Assembly: GCA_023150345.1 (NCBI GenBank)
Contig: JAKLLB010000002.1
Coordinates: 84,585-148,584 of the forward strand
DNA length: 64,000 nucleotides
DNA from: Aquabacterium sp.
GTDB taxonomy: Bacteria; Pseudomonadota; Gammaproteobacteria; Burkholderiales; Burkholderiaceae_C
Reading direction: 5' to 3'
Under the pieces are notes generated by a model. It was not told the DNA's origin and did no database searches. It saw only the letters and a list, made by a program, of their open reading frames with translations. The position numbers and the translations under genes are program-made. This document shows, piece by piece, positions 17,279-25,638 of this stretch (its first letter is position 1; each line of letters opens with the position of its first letter).

Positions 17279-18715
17279 TCAGGCAGCGTCCTGCCAGGGC
17301 AGCATCATCGTCAGCCACAGGAGCTTCTCGAACTCCGGCTCGAACAGGTCGATCACCGCCTGCGGTGACGGGCACAGGGCTTCGTCGGTGATCAGGCCGA
17401 ACTGCACACCGCCAGCGTAGCTCAGGATGCTCACGCCCATGCCGATGTTGCCCGACGCCGGGACCCAGAACATCGTCTGCCGCAGCGTGGAACCCAGAAA
17501 CGTCAACGGCTGCTTAGGGCCCGGCACGTTGGTCATGACCGCGGTCGCCTTCTTGGCGAACAGGTTGAGCACCATGTCCTGCACGGGCTTGACGAACAAG
17601 CCGGTGATCGACAGCACCGCGAATGCCAACAGCGGCTGGTAACTGCTCTTGAGTTCGGCCATTCGTGCGCGCACGGCAAATGCGCGTTCGACCGGGTTGT
17701 CGATGCCTATGGGCAACACCAGCGGCGCCAGGCCGAAGCGGTTGCCCAGCTTCCAGGCCTGTTCGATCGGTCGCAGGTTCACCGGCACCATGGCCCGGAT
17801 CTCCTTGCCGGCGGGATCGTCGCCGCGCGCGCGCAGGTACTGGCCGATGGCACCGGCCACGCACGACAGCAGCACGTCGTTGATGGAGCACCCGAGCGCC
17901 TTGCCGATGACCTTCACGCGGTCGAGCGCGAGTGGCTCACTCCAGGCCACCCGCTTGCGGCCCGCGGGCTGGCCCTTGAGCTCGGTGGTGGAGTCGTCGT
18001 CCATGAGCGCGATGGCCGCCACGTCGTTGAGCACCTGCAGCCCCGAGCGGGCCATGTCCAGCGAACTGAGCAACGGCTGCTGCGGATGGGCCAGCATGTC
18101 GATCGACTTGGCCACCCCGCCGCCGTACATGTCGATCGCCTTGACGGTGATGTCGGTCAACGGCTTGAGCACCGCATCGGCCAACCAGTCGCCCTCGTGC
18201 GGATCCTCCTCTGCCACCTTGCGGCGCTTGGGAGGATCGCTGCCGCCGTCGGTGATCGACATCGTGACCTGGATCAGCGCAATGCCGTCGGCAATGCAAT
18301 GGTGCACCCGCGCAATCAGCGCGCTGCCCCCTTCGTAATCCTCGATGAGCGTGAACTGCCACAGCGGGTGATCGGGGTCGAGCGGCGTCGTGGCCAGTTC
18401 GCCGCACAGGGCCTGAAGCGCCTGCCGCTGGCTCTGGCCGCGCTTGCGCGGCAGGGTCGCGGCGTTCACGTGGCGGGCGATGTCGAAGTCGTCGTCCTCG
18501 ACCCAGCTGGCGCCGACCGCGTCGGTGACGACCTTCTGCCGGAAGCGATCGTACTTGAGCAACTTGTCGGCGATGCGCTCACGCACGGCCTCGAGCGTGA
18601 CAGCGGGCGTGAGCAACCACACGCCGACGATCATCATCAGGTTGACGTCGTTGTCCATGCGCAGCCAGCTGGTGTCGACCCGCGACATGCGGTGGCTATC
18701 GGCGACGTCAGGCAT
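17279..18715 (-). CDS. Wax ester synthase / diacylglycerol acyltransferase (WS/DGAT)
   Basis: 478 residues from the ATG at 18715, which has AAGGA at a good distance. Family features: MSRVDTSWLRMDN near the start, PLDPDHPLWQF (about 111), the active site HHxxxDG in VARVHHCIADGIALIQV (His 138-139, Asp 143), NDVLLSCVAGAIGQYLR (about 275), and a late VPGPKQPLTFLG. These enzymes esterify acyl-CoA to fatty alcohols or diacylglycerol at the cytoplasmic membrane. It is divergent from an acyl-CoA-binding protein gene with 96 bp between them. Substrate preference cannot be read from sequence. Confidence 0.92.
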   Translation of the reverse strand: MPDVADSHRMSRVDTSWLRMDNDVNLMMIVGVWLLTPAVTLEAVRERIADKLLKYDRFRQKVVTDAVGASWVEDDDFDIARHVNAATLPRKRGQSQRQALQALCGELATTPLDPDHPLWQFTLIEDYEGGSALIARVHHCIADGIALIQVTMSITDGGSDPPKRRKVAEEDPHEGDWLADAVLKPLTDITVKAIDMYGGGVAKSIDMLAHPQQPLLSSLDMARSGLQVLNDVAAIALMDDDSTTELKGQPAGRKRVAWSEPLALDRVKVIGKALGCSINDVLLSCVAGAIGQYLRARGDDPAGKEIRAMVPVNLRPIEQAWKLGNRFGLAPLVLPIGIDNPVERAFAVRARMAELKSSYQPLLAFAVLSITGLFVKPVQDMVLNLFAKKATAVMTNVPGPKQPLTFLGSTLRQTMFWVPASGNIGMGVSILSYAGGVQFGLITDEALCPSPQAVIDLFEPEFEKLLWLTMMLPWQDAA

Positions 18716-18811
18716 GGGGAATTCCTTGGTGGGTTGCTCTAGGGCGGCGGTCACGATGCTGGTTAACATCGGCGCCGTCAAGACCGATTTTCACGCACAG
18801 GAGAGTGACCC

Positions 18812-19066
18812 ATGGCCGACCTCAAGGCGAAGTTCGAGCAGGCAGTGGCCGACAGCAAGAAGCTATCGGAGAAACCCGACAACGCCACGCTGCTGAAGAT
18901 CTACTCGCTGTACAAGCAGGCCACCGCCGGCGACGTGGAGGGCAAGCGCCCAGGGTTCACCGACATCGTCGGCCGTGCCAAATGGGATGCCTGGAACGAG
19001 CTCAAGGGCAAGTCCGCCAACGAGGCCATGCTGACCTACATCGATCTCATCGAGTCCCTCAAATAG
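18812..19066 (+). CDS. Acyl-CoA-binding protein (ACBP)
   Basis: 84 residues covering one whole ACBP domain. Signature parts are KIYSLYKQATAGDVEG (about 30-45), the PGFTDIVGRAKWDAWNELKG core (about 48-67) with the conserved Lys-Trp, and a final helix AMLTYIDLIESL. These small four-helix proteins carry long-chain acyl-CoA in the cytosol. Preceded by GGAGAG at about 18799. Divergent from the WS/DGAT gene, which makes a donor-carrier plus acyltransferase pair likely. Confidence 0.95.
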   Translation: MADLKAKFEQAVADSKKLSEKPDNATLLKIYSLYKQATAGDVEGKRPGFTDIVGRAKWDAWNELKGKSANEAMLTYIDLIESLK

Positions 19067-19120
19067 CCGAGCCAGCCGGGCGTTGCTCCGACGTCCGGGC
19101 AATCACCGGCGCGGCGCGCG

Positions 19121-19462
19121 CTACTTCTTGCGGCTGGCAGCCTTGCGGGCCACCTTCGCCGGGGCGTCGCCACCCTGCCCCAGTAGCGTATCGAGGTTCT
19201 TTTCGATCTCCGACTCGATCGTGCGCGCAAATGCACCCAGCAGGAAGCCGAGCTTCGCCTGCAGATCGAAATGGTCGGCCGCCACCACCAGGGTTCCGTT
19301 CACGCCCGAACGCGTGAACTCGACGGTGTCGCTGTACTCGCCCTCGATCACCGTGCACTCCATGTCGAATTCCTTTTCGACCTGCTCGGCCCACTTCCAG
19401 GCCACCTTGCGCGCCCGGGGCAGCCCCAGCTGGTGGTCGCGGTGTATGTGGATGTCGGGCAT
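19121..19462 (-). CDS. Polyhydroxyalkanoic acid system family protein
   Basis: 113 residues starting MPDIHIHRDHQLGLPRARKVAWKW. The His-rich opening, a central FTRSGVNGTLVVAADHFDLQAKLGFLLGAF and a Lys/Ala-rich basic tail (VARKAASRKK) match the PHA_gran_rgn family associated with polyhydroxyalkanoate loci. The exact role in granule formation is not established. Its start overlaps the stop of the aminopeptidase gene by one base (TGATG). No phaC or phaP is nearby. It is convergent with the ACBP gene. Confidence 0.8.
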   Translation of the reverse strand: MPDIHIHRDHQLGLPRARKVAWKWAEQVEKEFDMECTVIEGEYSDTVEFTRSGVNGTLVVAADHFDLQAKLGFLLGAFARTIESEIEKNLDTLLGQGGDAPAKVARKAASRKK

Positions 19463-20556
19463 CAGCGTCTCTCCTGCATCAGGTTTGCGAGTGTGTCGCG
19501 GCGCTCGCTGGCGGGCAAGGCCGCCAGCCGACGGGCCTGCTCGTGCAATCGCACGAAGTCGTGCCCTTCGCGCTCGTACAGCCGCTCGAAGGCCGGCACC
19601 AGGTCGTCGTATGCGGCCTGTACGCCCAGGGTGGCGTTGTTCGCCCGCATGGCCCATGCGTCGTAGCCCGCGTAGCCACCCCAGCGCTCGCGCTTGAGCC
19701 GCTCCAGCTCGGCGCGCATGTCGCCATAGATCTCGGCCTTGCGCCGGCGCTTGGCGTCGTCGTCGGCGTCGCTGCGGTACAGCGCAACGAGCGCGGCGCG
19801 GGTGCGCGACGTCAGCCCGCGGAAGTCGCGTCGGCGCGACTCGAGTGCCAGGTCGGCAGCGCTGTCCAGCCCCCGCTGTTCGCGCCAACGCGCCACGCCC
19901 AGGCGCTCGACTGCCGTCGCGTACGACTCGTTGAACGCGGTGTCGCCCGATGCATAGGCCATCTGATGCGCCAGCTCGTGGAACAGCAGACGCGCCAACT
20001 CGTTCTCGGGCCAGCGGATGAAGCTGCTGAGCAACGGGTCGCCGCCCAGCCACTCCGTCCAGCCCAGGGTGCTGTAGGCCGGCACACCGTAGACATCGAC
20101 CTCGAGCCCTCTTGCCCGCAACTCGCCGGCCAGCACCTCGGCGTCGCCACGGTCGAAGTAGCCGCGGTAGCCAGCGCAGCCCAGCACCGGATAGCACCAG
20201 GTGTGCAGCGTCAGCGAAAGCTCGGGCGCGGCCACCACGTTCCACACCGCAACCGGCCGGTCCAGCTGCACATAGCTGCGATAGCTGCGGTTGTCGGGCA
20301 GCGCCAGAACATCGGTGGCGAACGCTCGCATGCGCTGCGCCAGCCGCAGGCGCTCGCGCAGGTCGGCGGGCGTGTCGGGATGGCCCAGCCAGTCGTCCAC
20401 CGGACGGGCGCGACGCACCAGGTCCAGGTGACCATCGATGGCCTGAGCGTAGTAGCCCACCGAGCTGCAGCCCGACAGAGCCACCACCGCCACCACCGCA
20501 CCCAGGCGCCACCGCCACGGCCGTCGACGCCGGGTGCCCGGGGCACCTGCTGTCAT
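19462..20556 (-). CDS. Putative zinc aminopeptidase lipoprotein (DUF2265-type)
   Basis: 364 residues from the ATG at 20556. The signal peptide ends in a lipobox, VALSGC (Cys about 31), so it is probably lipid-anchored and exported. A zinc metallopeptidase motif HELAHQ lies at about 190 in LARLLFHELAHQMAYASGDTAFNESYATAVE; the downstream Glu in FNESYA would be the third ligand. This matches the predicted aminopeptidase family PF10023. Its start overlaps the molybdopterin oxidoreductase stop by 4 bases, and its stop overlaps the next gene, so all three are coupled. Activity is unproven in the family as far as I know. Confidence 0.82.
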   Translation of the reverse strand: MTAGAPGTRRRRPWRWRLGAVVAVVALSGCSSVGYYAQAIDGHLDLVRRARPVDDWLGHPDTPADLRERLRLAQRMRAFATDVLALPDNRSYRSYVQLDRPVAVWNVVAAPELSLTLHTWCYPVLGCAGYRGYFDRGDAEVLAGELRARGLEVDVYGVPAYSTLGWTEWLGGDPLLSSFIRWPENELARLLFHELAHQMAYASGDTAFNESYATAVERLGVARWREQRGLDSAADLALESRRRDFRGLTSRTRAALVALYRSDADDDAKRRRKAEIYGDMRAELERLKRERWGGYAGYDAWAMRANNATLGVQAAYDDLVPAFERLYEREGHDFVRLHEQARRLAALPASERRDTLANLMQERR

Positions 20557-22616
20557 GCGCGCACCACCTCGACCAGGCAGTCGTAGAAGGTCGGGCCAGC
20601 GCCTATGTCGGTCAGCCGCTGGCTGGTGAGCACGTTGACGTTTGATCCGCCCTCGCACCAGGCGCGCCACCACACGCCCAGCGCATTGACCACGCCGGGG
20701 CGAGCGCGCAAGCCCACGACGGCGCGGCATCGATAAATACCGCGGTCGTTGATGATGCGCACACGATCGCCATCCGCAATGCCGCGCTGTGATGCATCGT
20801 CGGGGTGGATCTCGACGATGGGTTCGCGCTCGGCGGCGCGAAGGCTGTCGACGTTGACGAAGCTCGAATTCAGGAAGTTGCGCGGCGGTGGCGAGATCAT
20901 GGCCAGCGGGTAGCGCCTGGCCAGCTCCGGGGCCGACTGCACCGACTCATGCGGCGGCACGTGGTCGGGTACGCCCCAGCCCTGCGGCGCGACCTGGGCC
21001 CGGCCATCGGGTGTGGCGTAGCCACCCTCGGCGAAAGGCCGGTCGGGCACGGGCAGGCGCAGCCAGCCGTGGGCACGCAGTCGTTCGATGTCGATGCCTG
21101 GCAGCGCCTGTGCAGCCAGTGCTTCATCGCTGTCGCGCAGGCACGGTTCGTCGAAACCCATGCGGCGCGCCAGCTCGCGGAAGATCTCGGTATTGGGCTT
21201 CGCCTGACCGAGCGGCGCGATGGCCGGCTGGTTCATCAGCACGTAGGTGTGCCCGTACGAGGTGTGCACATCCAGGTGCTCGAGCTGCGTGGTCGCGGGC
21301 AGCACGATGTCTGCGTACAACGCGGTGTCGGTCAGGAAATGCTCGAGGACCAAAGTGAACAGGTCTTCGCGACCGAAGCCCTGCTGCACCCGGTTCGAGT
21401 CGGGAGCCACGGCCACCGGGTTGCTGTTGTAGACCACCAGCGCCTCGATGCGCGGCCCGAAGCCGGCCGACGCGGGGCGCAGCAGGTCATCGCCGATGGT
21501 GACCATGTTGATCGCGCGCGGCTGGCGGCCGCACAGCAGATCGGGACGCTCCAGCGCGAAGTTGCGCACGCCTTTGGCCCAGCCCGAGCTCGACAGCAGC
21601 AGGCCGCCACCACGATGACGCCACGCGCCGGTGATGCACGGCAGCAGCGCCGCCAGCCGCACCGCACTGCCACCGCCGTGCACCCGCTGCACGCCGTAGT
21701 TCAGCCGGATGGCCGCCCCGGGCGTGCGGGCGTACTCGAGCGCCAGCGCGCGGATGGTCTCGGCAGGCACGCCGCACACCGCAGCAGCGCGCTCGACCGG
21801 CCAGGCCAGAGCACGTTCACGCAGTCCCTCGAAGCCCGCCACGTGGCGAGCGATGTAGTCCGCGTCCAGGGCGTCATCCGCGATGATGGCGTTCATCATG
21901 CCCAGCGCCAGCGCGCCGTCGGTGCCCGGCAGCAGAGCGATGTGCTGGTGGCACTTGTCTGCCGTCTCGGTGCGTCGTGGGTCGATGCACACCAGCCGGG
22001 CGCCGTCGCGCTTGGCCTGCTGGGCGAAGGACCAGAAGTGCAGGTTCGCGGTGATCGAGTTGCTGCCCCAGATCAGGATCAGCCGGCTGTGCGCAAAATC
22101 CTCGACGTGCATGCCCAGCTTGCCACCGTAAGTGACTGCAAGCGCCTCGCCACCGGCCGTGGAGCAAATCGTGCGTTCCAGTCGCGTAGCCCCCAACCGA
22201 TTGAAGAACCGCCCGGCCATGCCCTCGCCCTGGATCAGACCCATGGTGCCGGCATAGCTGTACGGGACGATGGCCTGGGGATCGCGCGCGGCGATATCGC
22301 GCAGCCGGGTCGTCACCTCGGCCAGCGCCATGTCCCAGCTCACCGGCTCGAAGGAGCCGCTGCCCTTGGGACCGGACCGGCGCAACGGCTGCAGCACGCG
22401 CTCGGGATGGTAGGTGCGCTCGGCGTAGCGCGACACCTTGGTGCACAGCGCACCGTGGGTCGGCGGGTGGTCGGGGTCGCCCTGAACCCGCACGACGCGG
22501 CCACCTTCGACGGTGACGCGCAGGGCGCAGGTGTCGGGGCAGTCGTGCGGGCAGGCGCCCTGCACGACGCGGGTATCGGTCGCCGTCGCGGCGGGGGAGT
22601 CGGTGGCGGTGTTCAC
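20553..22616 (-). CDS. Molybdopterin-containing oxidoreductase (DMSO reductase superfamily)
   Basis: 687 residues from a GTG at 22616; further upstream the frame is a Pro/Arg-rich non-homologous stretch. The N-terminal [4Fe-4S] site is CPHDCPDTCAL with a fourth Cys in THGALCTKVSR. Molybdopterin-binding segments include ICSTAGGEALAVTYGGKLGM (about 135), LILIWGSNSITANLHFW and VCIDPRRTETADKCHQHIALLPGTDGALALGMM. A C-terminal domain has RIINDRGIYRCRAVV and VNVLTSQRLTDIGAGPTFYDCLVEV. No Tat signal, so cytoplasmic. The substrate is unknown. It is first of three overlapping genes. Confidence 0.88.
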   Translation of the reverse strand: MNTATDSPAATATDTRVVQGACPHDCPDTCALRVTVEGGRVVRVQGDPDHPPTHGALCTKVSRYAERTYHPERVLQPLRRSGPKGSGSFEPVSWDMALAEVTTRLRDIAARDPQAIVPYSYAGTMGLIQGEGMAGRFFNRLGATRLERTICSTAGGEALAVTYGGKLGMHVEDFAHSRLILIWGSNSITANLHFWSFAQQAKRDGARLVCIDPRRTETADKCHQHIALLPGTDGALALGMMNAIIADDALDADYIARHVAGFEGLRERALAWPVERAAAVCGVPAETIRALALEYARTPGAAIRLNYGVQRVHGGGSAVRLAALLPCITGAWRHRGGGLLLSSSGWAKGVRNFALERPDLLCGRQPRAINMVTIGDDLLRPASAGFGPRIEALVVYNSNPVAVAPDSNRVQQGFGREDLFTLVLEHFLTDTALYADIVLPATTQLEHLDVHTSYGHTYVLMNQPAIAPLGQAKPNTEIFRELARRMGFDEPCLRDSDEALAAQALPGIDIERLRAHGWLRLPVPDRPFAEGGYATPDGRAQVAPQGWGVPDHVPPHESVQSAPELARRYPLAMISPPPRNFLNSSFVNVDSLRAAEREPIVEIHPDDASQRGIADGDRVRIINDRGIYRCRAVVGLRARPGVVNALGVWWRAWCEGGSNVNVLTSQRLTDIGAGPTFYDCLVEVVRA

Positions 22617-22831
22617 GGTCGGACCTTCCGCGACCCATGCCGGCGCCGGGCGCCGGACGCCTTTGGGCCGCCTCGCGGGACTATGGCACAGCCGACCCCC
22701 GCACGTGCATCCAAGGACGATGCCCGGCGATGTGCCAAGCCCAGCGGGCCCACGGGGTTGTGGCCACCCGCAGCCTGCGGACTTGGGGCCCGGGGCGTAC
22801 ACTGCCAGCCCCGACGAAGGAGCCCTCGGCG

Positions 22832-24025
22832 ATGCGCCTGATCGATTCCATCGTGGCCGATGCTTCGGCCATCACGGCCCTGCGGCGCGACATCCACGCC
22901 CACCCGGAACTGTGCTTCCAGGAGCAGCGCACCAGCGACCTGATTGCTCGCACCCTCACCGAGTGGGGCATTCCGGTGCATCGGGGGCTGGGCACCACCG
23001 GCGTGGTGGGCATCGTGAAGAACGGCAGCTCGGGGCGCGCGGTGGGCCTGCGCGCCGACATCGATGCGCTGCCGATGACCGAGCGCAACACCTTTGCCCA
23101 CGCCAGCCGCCACCTCGGCCGGATGCACGCCTGCGGCCACGACGGCCACACCGCCATGCTGCTGGCTGCCGCGCGCCACCTGGCGGACCACCGGCACTTC
23201 GACGGCACCGTGTACCTCATCTTCCAGCCCGCCGAGGAAGGCGGCGGCGGCGCCCGCGAGATGATCAAGGATGGGCTCTTCCGGCTGTTCCCCATGGAAG
23301 CCGTGTTCGGCGCACACAACTGGCCCGGCCTCGACGTGGGTCAGTTCGCGCTGCGCAGCGGCCCCTGCTATGCGTCGAGCAACGAGTTCCGCATCACGCT
23401 GAAGGGCAAGGGCGCGCACGGCGCCATGCCGCATCTGGGCATCGACCCAGTACCGGCGGCCTGCCAGATGGTGCAGGCATTCCAGACCATCCTCACACGC
23501 AACATGCGGCCGTTGGACACCGGCGTGATCTCGGTGACGATGATCCACACTGGCGAGGCGACCAACGTGATCCCGGACCAGTGCGTGATGGAGGGCACGG
23601 TGCGCACCTTCACCACCGAAGTGCTCGACCTGATCGAGCGCCGCATGCGCGAGGTGGCGCACGCCACCGCGTCGGCGTTCGAGTGCTCGTGCGAGTTCGA
23701 GTTCGTGCGCAACTACCCGCCCACCGTCAACCGGGCCGCCGAAACCGACTTTGCACGTCGCGTGCTCGGCGAACTCGTCGGCGCAGACAACGTGGTCGAA
23801 TTCGAGCCCACCATGGGCGCCGAGGACTTCAGCTACTACCTGCTCGAGAAGCCCGGCTGTTACTTCATGATCGGCAATGGCGACGGCGCGCACCGCGAGG
23901 GCGGGCACGGGCTGGGGCCCTGCATGCTGCACAACGCCAGCTACGACTTCAACGATGACTTGATTCCACTCGGGGCGACCGCCTGGGTTCGGTTGGCCGA
24001 GGCGTGGCTGGGACGGGACGCATGA
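22832..24025 (+). CDS. M20 family amidohydrolase (hippurate hydrolase-like)
   Basis: 397 residues from the ATG at 22832, with GAAGGAG upstream. M20D features: RRDIHAHPELCFQEQRTSDLI (about 18-38), LRADIDALPMTE, the metal and cysteine motif MHACGHDGHTAMLLAAA (about 101), and the catalytic Glu pair in IFQPAEEGGGGAREMI (about 136). There is a dimerisation domain with GKGAHGAMPHLGIDPV and a last His in PTMGAEDFSYYL. The family removes acyl groups from amino acids (hippurate, N-acetyl amino acids); the substrate is not predictable. It overlaps the DUF2817 gene by 4 bases. Confidence 0.92.
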   Translation: MRLIDSIVADASAITALRRDIHAHPELCFQEQRTSDLIARTLTEWGIPVHRGLGTTGVVGIVKNGSSGRAVGLRADIDALPMTERNTFAHASRHLGRMHACGHDGHTAMLLAAARHLADHRHFDGTVYLIFQPAEEGGGGAREMIKDGLFRLFPMEAVFGAHNWPGLDVGQFALRSGPCYASSNEFRITLKGKGAHGAMPHLGIDPVPAACQMVQAFQTILTRNMRPLDTGVISVTMIHTGEATNVIPDQCVMEGTVRTFTTEVLDLIERRMREVAHATASAFECSCEFEFVRNYPPTVNRAAETDFARRVLGELVGADNVVEFEPTMGAEDFSYYLLEKPGCYFMIGNGDGAHREGGHGLGPCMLHNASYDFNDDLIPLGATAWVRLAEAWLGRDA

Positions 24026-25116
24026 ACGATGCCCACCCCATCGATGCGTGCTTCGCGCAAAGCTATGCGCAGGCACGACGGCTGTTCATGGATGCGGCCG
24101 ACGCCGCGGGGCTCGACGTGCACAGCCATGTGCATCCGCTGCTCGGCCGCGACGGCGAGACGTTGGCCATGGACGTGGCGCGATCGGGCCCGGCCGATGC
24201 TTCTGCCCTGCTGATTCTGAGCAGCGCCTGCCACGGCGTGGAGGGCTTCTGCGGCTCGGGAGTCCAGGTCGCCCTGCTGCGCGATCCCGGTTTCCAGGCT
24301 GCCGCCCAGCGCGCGCAGGTGGCGGTGCTGTGGATCCATGCCCTCAACCCCCATGGGTTCTCGTGGTGGCGTCGCGTCACCCAGGAAAACGTGGATCTCA
24401 ACCGCAACTTCGTCGACTTCCACCAGCCGCTGCCGGAGAACTCGGCATATGACGAGATCGCCCATCTGCTGGTGCCGACGCAATGGCCTGCGCCTGCGCA
24501 GGTAACGGCCGCCATCGAACGCTACATCGAAGAGCGGGGCATGACGGCCTGGCAAGCAGCGGTGTCGGCGGGGCAGTACCGGCACCCGCAAGGGCTCTTC
24601 TTCGGCGGACATGACCCCACCTGGAGCCACCAGACGTTGCGCCATGTGCTGCAGGAACACGGGCAGCGCTGCCAGCGCCTGGGCTGGATCGACCTGCACA
24701 CGGGCCTGGGGCCCAGCGGCCACGGTGAACGCATCTTTGCCTGCCGCGACGAAGCAGCCGCGCTCGAACGCGCCCGCCGCTGGTGGGGGCCGCAGGTCAC
24801 GTCCATCTACGACGGCAGTTCCACGTCAGCCCTGCTGCAGGGCCTGATGTGGCTGGCCGCCTACCAGGAGTGCCCCCAGGCCGAGTACACGGGCATCGCA
24901 CTCGAGTACGGTACTGTGCCCGTGGCCGAGGTGCTGGACGCGCTGCGTGCCGACCAATGGCTGGAGAACCACCCGGAGGTCGGCCTCGGCATGGCCGACG
25001 CCATCAAGCGCCGGGTGCGCGACGCGTTCTACACCGATACGCTGCTGTGGAAACAGCAGGTGGTCGAGCAGGCTCGCGAGGCGGCGGGCCAGGCCGTGAC
25101 GGGGCTGGGCGGCTGA
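24022..25116 (+). CDS. DUF2817 family protein (M14-like carboxypeptidase fold)
   Basis: 364 residues from ATG 24022, overlapping the upstream stop as ATGA. Motifs: SSACHGVEGFCGSGVQ (about 71), NPHGFSWWRRVTQENVDLNRNFVDF (about 113-137), IDLHTGLGPSGHGERIFAC (about 225) and TGIALEYGTVPVAEVL (about 292). The H-x2-E, the N-R-N-F and the later D-x-H-T-G-L correspond to metal and substrate positions of zinc carboxypeptidases in family M14, to which DUF2817 belongs (family knowledge). Coupling with an M20 amidohydrolase suggests the two act on one amide or peptide substrate. Confidence 0.85.
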   Translation: MNDAHPIDACFAQSYAQARRLFMDAADAAGLDVHSHVHPLLGRDGETLAMDVARSGPADASALLILSSACHGVEGFCGSGVQVALLRDPGFQAAAQRAQVAVLWIHALNPHGFSWWRRVTQENVDLNRNFVDFHQPLPENSAYDEIAHLLVPTQWPAPAQVTAAIERYIEERGMTAWQAAVSAGQYRHPQGLFFGGHDPTWSHQTLRHVLQEHGQRCQRLGWIDLHTGLGPSGHGERIFACRDEAAALERARRWWGPQVTSIYDGSSTSALLQGLMWLAAYQECPQAEYTGIALEYGTVPVAEVLDALRADQWLENHPEVGLGMADAIKRRVRDAFYTDTLLWKQQVVEQAREAAGQAVTGLGG

Positions 25117-25121
25117 TTGCG

Positions 25122-25143
25122 GCGCGCCGGCCAACCGGCGCGC
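25122..25143. terminator. Strong GC hairpin after DUF2817 gene
   Basis: GCGCGCCGG (25122-25130), tetraloop CCAA, CCGGCGCGC (25135-25143): a perfect 9-bp stem starting 6 bases past the DUF2817 stop, between convergent genes. It lacks a T tract on both strands, so termination efficiency is uncertain. Confidence 0.5.
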
Positions 25144-25159
25144 AGCCGCTCGATCGCAG

Positions 25160-25528
25160 TCAGGCCGCGACGTTCAGCACACTGCCCACGGCCCCGCCGG
25201 CCGGCGCTGGTGCCGGAGCGGGCATCGGCACGGGGTCCGTGCCTTGGCCGCGGGCGGCCTTGACGGCCTCGACCACGATGGACTTGGCTGCATCCAGATC
25301 GCCCTTGGCGAGAGCCTTGCCGAGGTCCGAGAAGGCGCTGTCCTTGGGCCAGGTCGCGCCTTCCGGCGCGGTCTTGACGATGGACGCGTAGGCCTGCTGC
25401 GCGGCTTTGACATCGCCCGTGCGCACCGCATGGACCAGATCCTTGGCGTTCTGGACCTGCGGATTGGGTGTGCTGCTGGCCATCAGGCGATTGACGCCGG
25501 CCTGCGCGTTGATGTTCGATATCGCCAT
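25160..25528 (-). CDS. Hypothetical protein with Pro/Ala-rich tail
   Basis: 122 residues from the ATG at 25528 (MAISNINAQAGVNRLM), which is preceded by GGAGC. The N-terminal 20 residues are polar with no signal peptide. About 30-95 are helical with two similar segments (DLVHAVRTGDVKAAQQAYASIV and LGKALAKGDLDAAKSIVVEAV) that look like a degenerate helical repeat. The C terminus is a Pro/Ala stretch (PVPMPAPAPAPA). No family is recognised. Located between the DUF2817 gene (convergent) and lysR (same strand, 110 bp upstream). Confidence 0.6.
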   Translation of the reverse strand: MAISNINAQAGVNRLMASSTPNPQVQNAKDLVHAVRTGDVKAAQQAYASIVKTAPEGATWPKDSAFSDLGKALAKGDLDAAKSIVVEAVKAARGQGTDPVPMPAPAPAPAGGAVGSVLNVAA

Positions 25529-25638
25529 GTCAAGCTCCATACGAAATGCCGACCGGGACGCATCGGGTGGCGCCGCGACCGTCGGCGGGTTGCGACAGGC
25601 TGCACTGTGCATGCCCTGAGCCGTGGGGCATCGGTCGA

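Noticed and set aside
19067-19120. Terminator between ACBP and PHA-protein genes
   Set aside because: CCGGGC/GCCCGG elements are present but do not form a proper stem, and no T tract follows.
20805-22841. 678-residue frame on the plus strand
   Set aside because: Antisense to the molybdopterin oxidoreductase; no motif, Arg/His/Gln-rich.
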